A stretch of DNA of 6,066 bases from Bacteroidales bacterium (GTDB lineage Bacteria > Bacteroidota > Bacteroidia > Bacteroidales > UBA12077), in assembly GCA_030156305.1 (NCBI GenBank), contig JASGMZ010000182.1, forward strand, positions 1-6,066. The letters are read 5' to 3'. Under the pieces are notes generated by a model. That model was not told the DNA's origin. It saw only the letters and a list, made by a program, of their open reading frames with translations, and made no database searches. This document shows, in pieces, positions 1-4,966 of this stretch. Each line of letters opens with the position of its first letter. Position 1 is the first letter of the stretch. The translations under genes and the position numbers were made by a program.

Positions 1-3
1 AAG

Positions 4-93
4 GCTTGCGAAGAATTGGCAGCCAGGAGTTTACTGACGTAAATGACTAATTGCCAATTCGAGCGTAACGCAGTTATTGACGTTTTCTTATAG
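4..93. repeat. Palindrome-rich non-coding segment abutting a broken OmpA gene
   Basis: A perfect 9-bp inverted repeat, GAATTGGCA at 13-21 and TGCCAATTC at 52-60, encloses a second hairpin, TTTAC-tgac-GTAAA at 30-43. An imperfect outer extension (GCTTGCG at 4-10 against the complement of 65-71) and a small TAAC-gca-GTTA palindrome (66-76) add to it. All three forward frames contain stops here (for example 35-37, 40-42, 48-50, 91-93), and the OmpA homology starts immediately after the last one. One minus-strand frame stays open through about 88-1, but it encodes nothing I recognise. The simplest inference is the end of an interspersed repeat or mobile element that landed in the OmpA gene, or an assembly join at such a repeat. 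No transposase is visible, so the element type is unknown. Confidence 0.45.
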
Positions 94-459
94 CCACTAT
101 TTAAATCGGGTAGCGATGTTGTAGATCCCAAAGGAATAGAGGCTCTTAAAACCCTTACTAAAATACTTAAAAGTACGGAAGATATCCATGTAATTATTGA
201 AGGCCATACGGATAATGTTCCTATCAAAACAAAACAATACAAAGATAATTGGGAACTAAGCACTGCAAGAGCCACTACTATTGTACGCCTTTTAACAGCG
301 AATAATGGTTTTGATTCAAACCGGATTAGCGCATCGGGCAGAGGCCAGTTTCACCCGGTACAAACAAATGAAACAGAAGAAGGACGTGCTGCAAACCGAA
401 GAACTGAAGTCATTTTATCTCCTGATTTAAAAGAACTTTATACGCTTTTAAATCAATAA
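94..459 (+). pseudogene. OmpA/MotB-type C-terminal domain, 5'-truncated gene remnant
   Basis: The frame from 94 encodes 121 residues ending at the TAA at 457-459. It begins inside the conserved LFKSG strand of Bacteroidota OmpA-family proteins, then shows VDPKG, EGHTDNVP (Asp at residue 40), LSTARA (Arg at residue 59), SGRG and GRAANRRTEV, and a Leu-rich tail. This is a full peptidoglycan-binding OmpA-like domain; Asp of GHTD and Arg of LSxxR match the diaminopimelate contacts known in Acinetobacter OmpA. The four extra residues between them fit the MotB-like subgroup. An in-frame TAG at 91-93 precedes it, no ATG, GTG or TTG start exists in frame downstream, and all three upstream forward frames are closed, so the N-terminal anchor or signal peptide is missing. 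The gene is probably inactivated by the segment at 1-93. If that junction is an assembly artefact, this would be the end of an intact gene. Confidence 0.7.
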
Positions 460-524
460 TGTCTGCAAGCACTAAATAGAAGGGATATAATATTTTCAAA
501 TTCAGAATATAAAATATAAGATTT

Positions 525-555
525 AAACACCTCCTGCTTTAGCGAGGTGTTTTTT
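525..555 (+). terminator. Rho-independent terminator of the OmpA remnant
   Basis: The stem AAACACCTC (525-533) pairs with GAGGTGTTT (544-552), and the loop contains a small inner GC-ttta-GC pairing. It is followed by a T run reaching 555. It lies about 65 nt after the stop at 459 and separates the remnant from the promoter at 573. Confidence 0.85.
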
Positions 556-572
556 AAACCCAAAATGATAAG

Positions 573-641
573 AATGTGTGAATGATGTAACTTAATAACA
601 TTGTTGTGTAACACTTTCCGGTATATATACTATTATCTTTA
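573..641 (+). promoter_or_regulatory. Composite promoter, copy 1 of 3
   Basis: This contains the 18-bp box AATGTGTGAATGATGTAA (573-590), TGTAAC at 586-591 and again at 607-612 (21 bp apart), CCGG at 618-621 and the -7-like TATCTTTA at 634-641. The -7 element fits the Bacteroidota consensus TAnnTTTG. The second TGTAAC sits about where the usual -33 TTTG would be. Transcription would start near 648, leaving a leader of about 25 nt before the ATG at 673. All element spacings are identical in copies 2 and 3. Confidence 0.8.
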
Positions 642-672
642 CCCTGTGATATATTTCACTCAACAAATAAAT

Positions 673-2211
673 ATGGATATGAAAAATTTACTTAGAACAA
701 CAACCAAATTTGCCATGGTGTTTTTTTTGGCTGTACTTTTAGCTGGTAACAGTGCTTATGCACAACAAACAAAAAGTATGGTTTTTAAACAGGCAAATAA
801 TGCTATGCAAAATGCCAAAGCAATGAAAGCCGATCTTCTTGCTCCCTCAGAATATTCTAAAGCATTTGAATATTATCAGAATGCTGAAAAGGATTTCGAG
901 AATAAAAAAGGAATTGAAAAAGTTGAAAAAAACCTTACAGAAGCAGTAATTTACTTTAATCGATCAATGGATTTTTCCTATTCAGCAGCGATCGTTTTTG
1001 CAAATTCATTAAATGCCCGTGAAGATGCGTTATCGGCTGGAGCTAACATTTATGAAAAGGAACTGTGGTTAGAAGCAGAAGAACAATTTATGGAAGCGTC
1101 CAAAAAATTAGAAAAAGGAAATAGAGATGATTCCTATCAGAAATCAGTTGAGGCAATTGAATTATACAGACAAGCTGAACTATCTGCGATCAAAACGAAT
1201 CTACTTAATGAAACCAGGAAATTGATTGAAAAGGCTGATGAAATGAAGGTTGATAAAAAAGCACCTAAAACTCTTGAAAAAGCAAAATCGCTTTTATCCA
1301 GAACCGAAAAGGAGCTTGAAACAAATCGTTATGATATGGATTATCCCCGAATATTAGCTAAACAAGCTAAATATGAAGCTAAACATTCAATTTTTCTTTA
1401 TTCAACCATCGAAAAAATAGAGGATGAAAATATTGAAATGGAAGATGTAATCCTGAATTTAGAAAATCCATTAATAAATATAGCTGAAGAGGTTGGCTTT
1501 GTCGCCCATTTTGATGAAGGTTTTGATAAACCTGAGCATAAAATAATAAACTACATAAATGATTTGCAAATGAAAAACAGCATGCTTATGATGGAAAATT
1601 CACAACAGGATTATCTAATTGGACAATTAGAAGCTAATATTGAGGTGCTTAAAAAAGAAAGAAATGCACTCAATAATGAGTTTAAAAATGAGATTAGTAA
1701 ACGCACCGCTGATAACAAATCCAAAATGAACGCAATTGAAGCTGAAAAAGCCGAACTTGCTAAAAAAATAGATCACCAAACACAAATTAATGAGAAGTTT
1801 GATATTGTCAATAATATTTTCTATAGCTCTGAAGCAATGGTTTTTCGTTCAGGAGATCATGTCATTATCAGATTGCATAGCTTTGCCTTTGATGTTGGAA
1901 AATCGGAAATAAAACCTGCAAATTTTGACTTATTGACTAAAGTGCAAACAGCTATTAAAACATTTCCAAAAAGTTTGGTCATAGTTGAAGGATATACTGA
2001 TTCATTTGGAAGCGATTCGTTGAATCTAAAATTATCCCAGGAACGATCCGATGCAGTAACTAAATATTTAATAGCTAATATGCCGGAACTCAAAACTGCC
2101 AATATTAGTTCGGTAGGGTTTGGTGAGAATAACCCGGTTGCCAATAATGAAACAAAAGAAGGACGTAGACAAAATCGTCGTATTGATATTATAATTAAAC
2201 CGATATTATAG
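673..2211 (+). CDS. OmpA-family peptidoglycan-binding protein with helical repeats and coiled coil
   Basis: This is a 512-residue periplasmic or outer-membrane-associated protein. It has a Sec signal peptide (residues 1-30, cleavage AYA|QQ). Three helical repeats of about 65-70 residues follow, starting near residues 43, 114 and 179. Each has the pattern of a YxKA-type helix, an AExxLEK helix and an EAIxxYRxAE-like helix, resembling DUF4398 or TPR-like bundles. A coiled coil spans about 297-376 and the C-terminal OmpA-like domain about 395-512. That domain has EGYTDSFG (Asp443), LSQERSDA (Arg458) and GRRQNRRIDI; the 15-residue Asp-to-Arg spacing matches the diaminopimelate-binding pair in Acinetobacter OmpA. 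It probably grips peptidoglycan and holds a partner on its long helical arm; the partner is unknown. The frame extends upstream to a TTG at 601, but that would place coding sequence over the promoter, and the signal peptide begins at 673 (ATG at 679 is possible). It stands alone between a promoter and a terminator. Confidence 0.9.
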   Translation: MDMKNLLRTTTKFAMVFFLAVLLAGNSAYAQQTKSMVFKQANNAMQNAKAMKADLLAPSEYSKAFEYYQNAEKDFENKKGIEKVEKNLTEAVIYFNRSMDFSYSAAIVFANSLNAREDALSAGANIYEKELWLEAEEQFMEASKKLEKGNRDDSYQKSVEAIELYRQAELSAIKTNLLNETRKLIEKADEMKVDKKAPKTLEKAKSLLSRTEKELETNRYDMDYPRILAKQAKYEAKHSIFLYSTIEKIEDENIEMEDVILNLENPLINIAEEVGFVAHFDEGFDKPEHKIINYINDLQMKNSMLMMENSQQDYLIGQLEANIEVLKKERNALNNEFKNEISKRTADNKSKMNAIEAEKAELAKKIDHQTQINEKFDIVNNIFYSSEAMVFRSGDHVIIRLHSFAFDVGKSEIKPANFDLLTKVQTAIKTFPKSLVIVEGYTDSFGSDSLNLKLSQERSDAVTKYLIANMPELKTANISSVGFGENNPVANNETKEGRRQNRRIDIIIKPIL

Positions 2212-2336
2212 CTCATTATAATTGAAATTTATTTATGAGAATTTGATATTTTAAAAGTTTGTCCAAAAAATATTTTTTTTCTAAGACGTAAAAAAATAAT
2301 GTTATATTAATCATCTCTTTACGACTATATGCCAAG
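2212..2336. other. AT-rich 3' intergenic stretch with no gene found
   Basis: Part of the 329-nt gap between the OmpA gene and the lipoprotein gene. This portion is very AT-rich, has a T8 run around 2273-2281, and contains no open frame of note, RNA signature or convincing promoter. It most likely serves as a long 3' untranslated region leading to the terminator at 2337. The rest of the gap holds that terminator, about 70 nt of nondescript sequence and the second promoter copy. Confidence 0.5.
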
Positions 2337-2364
2337 AAAGCTCTCGAGAATGCGAGAGCTTTTT
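2337..2364 (+). terminator. Rho-independent terminator after the OmpA gene
   Basis: A perfect 10-bp stem, AAAGCTCTCG (2337-2346) and CGAGAGCTTT (2353-2362), has a six-base loop and a T run to 2364. It is unusually far (about 125 nt) from the stop codon at 2211. The A-rich left arm could also give weak termination on the other strand. Confidence 0.88.
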
Positions 2365-2433
2365 CTAATTTTAGTTTCCGGATACCTCTTTTATGGCTAT
2401 CAAAATAAATATCTAAACTATAGAGTAATGTAC

Positions 2434-2502
2434 AATGTGTGAATGATGTAATTTAATACCATTGTTATGTAACACTTACCGGTATTCATGCCCTTATCTT
2501 TG
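2434..2502 (+). promoter_or_regulatory. Composite promoter, copy 2 of 3
   Basis: The 18-bp box AATGTGTGAATGATGTAA is at 2434-2451. TGTAA occurs at 2447-2451 and TGTAAC at 2468-2473 (21 bp apart), CCGG at 2479-2482, and the -7 element TATCTTTG at 2495-2502 is a perfect match to TAnnTTTG. The sequence between and after these elements is closer to copy 1 than to copy 3: both share the CATTGTT stretch and the CCTGTGATAT just downstream. The leader to the ATG at 2541 would be about 30 nt. Confidence 0.82.
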
Positions 2503-2540
2503 TCCTGTGATATTTTTTACAAAATTAATACTATGAATAT

Positions 2541-3278
2541 ATGAAAATTAAAAATCTATTATCAATCGTTGCGATAGTATCGGTTGTTTTATTTGCGAGT
2601 TGCGATAAAGATGATACCGACCCAAGCAGTCTTATAATTATTCCAGAACAAACAACAGTTCAAACCACCATTTCACTTGCGGGAGCATCTAACTTTGCTA
2701 TTCTGGCAGGTTCAGAAGTTACTAATACTGGAGAAACAGTGATTACCGGTGATATTGGATTAAGCCCGGGAACATCAATAGGAGGATTTCCTCCCGGAAT
2801 TTTGAACGGAACACAGCACATTAATGATACTATAGCCAATCAGGCTAAACTTGATATCATCGGTGCATATAATGAGGCTGCAGCAAAAACAAGTGCCGAG
2901 GCAGTTACCTTGTCGGGAAATATTGGGGGACTAACACTAACTCCCGGACTGTATTTTTCTACTTCATCCTTATCTATTTCATCTGGTGACATTACTTTTG
3001 ATGCAATGGGAGATGCCAATGCTGTATTTATTATACAAATAGCATCAGCATTTACCACAACATCGGGTAGGGCTGTTATTCTTAGCGGAGGGGCATCAGC
3101 ATCCAATATTTTTTGGAATGTTGGCAGTTCTGCAACTTTTGGAACAACAACGGTTATGAAAGGGACTGTTTTAGCTGTTGAATCAATAACCTTTAATACA
3201 GGAGCAACACTCGATGGCCGGGCATTAACAAGAACTGGTGGAGTTACTTTAGAAGGAAACACAATCGTAAAAAAATAA
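2541..3278 (+). CDS. Lipoprotein with DUF3494 ice-binding-like domain
   Basis: This 245-residue protein has a lipoprotein signal peptide ending in the lipobox FASC, with the lipidated Cys at residue 21. The next residues, DKDDTD, resemble the Lys/Asp-rich lipoprotein export signal that sends Bacteroidota lipoproteins to the cell surface. After a short linker (about 22-42), residues 43-245 form one complete DUF3494 domain (the PF11999 ice-binding fold, a beta-solenoid with a long helix). It starts ISLAGASNFAILAGSEVTNT, has TGDIGLSPGTSI, a helix around AKLDIIGAYNEAAAK, LTPGLYFS, and ends in the repetitive Gly/Thr/Ala-rich strands LDGRALTRTGGVTL. Family members bind ice or act as adhesins; activity depends on surface residues that cannot be judged from sequence alone. 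The ATG at 2533 is excluded because it hits a stop after three codons. It is a single-gene unit with its own promoter copy and terminator. Confidence 0.92.
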   Translation: MKIKNLLSIVAIVSVVLFASCDKDDTDPSSLIIIPEQTTVQTTISLAGASNFAILAGSEVTNTGETVITGDIGLSPGTSIGGFPPGILNGTQHINDTIANQAKLDIIGAYNEAAAKTSAEAVTLSGNIGGLTLTPGLYFSTSSLSISSGDITFDAMGDANAVFIIQIASAFTTTSGRAVILSGGASASNIFWNVGSSATFGTTTVMKGTVLAVESITFNTGATLDGRALTRTGGVTLEGNTIVKK

Positions 3279-3293
3279 ATATTATTAACTGTT

Positions 3294-3331
3294 AAAAAGG
3301 AGCTTCCTTAAAAAAGGGAACTCCTTTTTTT
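3294..3331 (+). terminator. Rho-independent terminator of the DUF3494 gene
   Basis: The outer stem AAAAAGGAG (3294-3302) pairs with CTCCTTTTT (3321-3329). It continues after a one-base bulge as TTCC (3304-3307) with GGAA (3317-3320), then a T run to 3331. It starts 15 nt after the stop at 3278. Confidence 0.88.
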
Positions 3332-3411
3332 ATGTCTTTAAATTATTGTAAAGAGCTAATTTGTCTATAAAAGTCAACATACAACTTTAGAATTAAAAAA
3401 ACTGTATTTGA

Positions 3412-3480
3412 AATGTGTGAATGATGTAACTAATATCCAAAATTATGTAATGCTTTCCGGCTCATAAGGCAGTACCTTTA
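3412..3480 (+). promoter_or_regulatory. Composite promoter, copy 3 of 3
   Basis: The 18-bp box AATGTGTGAATGATGTAA is at 3412-3429. TGTAAC is at 3425-3430 and TGTAAT at 3446-3451 (21 bp apart), CCGG at 3457-3460 and the -7-like TACCTTTA at 3473-3480. The intervening bases differ considerably from copies 1 and 2 while the elements and all spacings are kept, which argues that the elements are the functional parts. The leader to the ATG at 3519 would be about 30 nt. It should drive the three genes that follow. Confidence 0.8.
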
Positions 3481-3518
3481 ATCAGGTAATACTTTACTTA
3501 CCTTTTAAAAACATTACC

Positions 3519-4400
3519 ATGAAAAAAAACATATTTGTCACCATAAGCCAATCTATGGTGCATAAACTGAAACCATTACTTTTCATCATTACTTTAGGAT
3601 TCTTTAGTTTGGGGGCATTGGCAAATCCTAAACTGGCATCCAAACAACAAATCGGGATGTTTAAAAACTCAACAACCTGTGTTGTTCTTGAAAATGGAAT
3701 CGTTTCATATAATACCTATATAAAAGATGCCGTTGAAAAGCATTGGAAATACACCGACTTTGAATTTATCGACCAACAGGAATTTCAAAAACGAAGGTTC
3801 GATTCGAAGTATTCCTTTTTGGTACTGATGAAAGGGGTTTATGAAAAAGATCCTGGTGGCGTTGGCTATAATTATATAAGTCTTGTATTGGGTGATAAAG
3901 CCATGGATATAACCGATATGCCAGAAATTTGCAGCATTCCTTTTGCCTACTCCGGCGACAATGAAACCTATTTTGGTTATGCTATACCCGCTATCGTCAA
4001 ATTTATGCAGAAACATGCAGTTAATCTTGAAACAAAACGATTTTTAATTGCTCTCAAAGGTTTAAAATATTACAATGGCCAGATAATACTTAAAAATAAG
4101 GTATTGTTATTAAACAAAAACCAAATGGCTCCGGATGCAAATACGGCAGAAAAAATTAAAACAGTTTACCCGTATTATTTTAAACTTCTTTCTCCTGAAA
4201 AGATAAAGACAGAATTGGATACCGACCCTATCAATACCATGTTTAACTTTCACGTTGGCCCAACCAAAGAAACAGGTTCCGGGAAATGTTTTGAGATGAT
4301 TTTTGATGTTGAAGGAAATCTCTATTACTATAATTACCGAATGGTAACTAATGAAAATAAAGATGGTTTAAACCTGAAAGATCTACGCTATATCCGGTAA
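3519..4400 (+). CDS. Exported protein of unknown function
   Basis: This 293-residue protein has a signal peptide with an extended N-region. The hydrophobic core is about residues 19-34 and the cleavage site is ALA|NP after residue 35; the ATG at 3555 (Met13) is an alternative start closer to the core. I do not recognise a named family. The mature part is mixed alpha/beta and rich in aromatic residues, with Cys54, Cys138 and Cys257, of which two could form a disulphide. Segments such as STTCVVLENG, DAVEKHWKYTDFEFIDQQEF and KYSFLVLMKG suggest a globular periplasmic domain, and the Tyr-rich end (NLYYYNYRM) looks like beta strands. It is not a lipoprotein and has no C-terminal sorting domain. As first gene of an operon with a PG-binding and an H3TH protein, it likely acts in the periplasm with them. 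No enzymatic motif is visible. Confidence 0.85.
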   Translation: MKKNIFVTISQSMVHKLKPLLFIITLGFFSLGALANPKLASKQQIGMFKNSTTCVVLENGIVSYNTYIKDAVEKHWKYTDFEFIDQQEFQKRRFDSKYSFLVLMKGVYEKDPGGVGYNYISLVLGDKAMDITDMPEICSIPFAYSGDNETYFGYAIPAIVKFMQKHAVNLETKRFLIALKGLKYYNGQIILKNKVLLLNKNQMAPDANTAEKIKTVYPYYFKLLSPEKIKTELDTDPINTMFNFHVGPTKETGSGKCFEMIFDVEGNLYYYNYRMVTNENKDGLNLKDLRYIR

Positions 4401-4437
4401 ATACATCGAAAAACTATAACTAAAAAATCATAAAAAA

Positions 4438-4965
4438 ATGAGAACATTAATTATCGGATTAATTACATTTTTAGCATGGTCCACATTATCGACCTACATT
4501 TATGTATGTGTGGTAAAAGGATTGTGTGATGAACCTATAAGTATGCAAATAAGTGAAGTCAACAATGACTCCTTCAACTCGAACAACATGATACAAGATT
4601 CTTTGGTAAAACAAGCTGTTATGCCCAAAGACCTGATCATCTATTTTGATTTTGACAAATCTGATTTCACATCCAATGCTTTCACTGATACGTATATTGA
4701 TGAATCCAGTTTATATCTGAATCAGAATACTCAGGCCAAACTCAGTATAACAGGCCACACCGATGCCGTTGGAACCAAAGAATATAACCAGGCTCTGGGT
4801 TATCGAAGAGCTCAAAGTTTGCAACGTTATTTCGAAAAGAAAGGCGTGCTTGCCAATAAGATGATTATAACATCCAAAGGTGAAAACAATCCTGTTGATG
4901 ATAATAATTCTGAAACAGGAAGAGCAAATAACAGAAGAACAGTAATCACCATAAAAAATCAATAA
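4438..4965 (+). CDS. Small membrane-anchored OmpA-like peptidoglycan-binding protein
   Basis: This 175-residue protein has one N-terminal membrane segment (about residues 4-25) preceded by Arg2, which predicts a short cytoplasmic end and a periplasmic C-terminus. No convincing cleavage site follows, so it is probably an uncleaved anchor. Cys24 and Cys30 flank the membrane exit. After a linker to about residue 63, the OmpA-like domain runs to the end: LIIYFDFDKSDF, GHTDAVGT (Asp109), LGYRRAQS (Arg124), SKGENNPV and GRANNRRTVI. Asp109 and Arg124 have the 15-residue spacing of the diaminopimelate contacts known in Acinetobacter OmpA. It should bind peptidoglycan from the inner membrane, like a minimal MotB or Pal without a motor partner. 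It starts 37 nt after the previous stop with no promoter between, and its stop is one base from the next ATG, so it is an operon member. Confidence 0.88.
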   Translation: MRTLIIGLITFLAWSTLSTYIYVCVVKGLCDEPISMQISEVNNDSFNSNNMIQDSLVKQAVMPKDLIIYFDFDKSDFTSNAFTDTYIDESSLYLNQNTQAKLSITGHTDAVGTKEYNQALGYRRAQSLQRYFEKKGVLANKMIITSKGENNPVDDNNSETGRANNRRTVITIKNQ

Positions 4966-4966
4966 G

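Noticed and set aside
4..76. Integron attC site
   Set aside because: The nested palindromes suggest a folded site, but the GTTRRRY and RYYYAAC core boxes in the right positions are not present.
94..459. Flagellar stator protein MotB
   Set aside because: The domain spacing is MotB-like, but many non-flagellar Bacteroidota proteins share it, and no MotA or motility gene is nearby.
601..672. N-terminal extension of the large OmpA protein from a TTG at 601
   Set aside because: It would translate the conserved promoter elements, add 24 residues before a complete signal peptide, and rely on a rare start when an ATG at 673 follows the predicted transcription start.
1857..2216. Antisense open frame across the OmpA domain
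   Set aside because: It mirrors a strongly conserved coding region on the plus strand and has no promoter or recognisable protein.
2212..2364. Independent small RNA ending at the terminator
   Set aside because: A perfect terminator lies far from the stop codon, but no convincing -33/-7 pair was found in the AT-rich stretch before it.
2840..3262. Antisense open frame across the DUF3494 domain
   Set aside because: The plus strand carries a clear DUF3494 domain; the reverse frame is a by-product of its composition.
573..3429. CRISPR-like or dispersed repeat made of the three 18-bp boxes
   Set aside because: The copies are about 1-1.9 kb apart, each sits at a fixed distance from a -7 element and a start codon, and there are no spacers.
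3705..4016. Antisense open frame inside the exported-protein gene
   Set aside because: No initiation context or family resemblance, and the plus-strand gene has a signal peptide and full-length frame.
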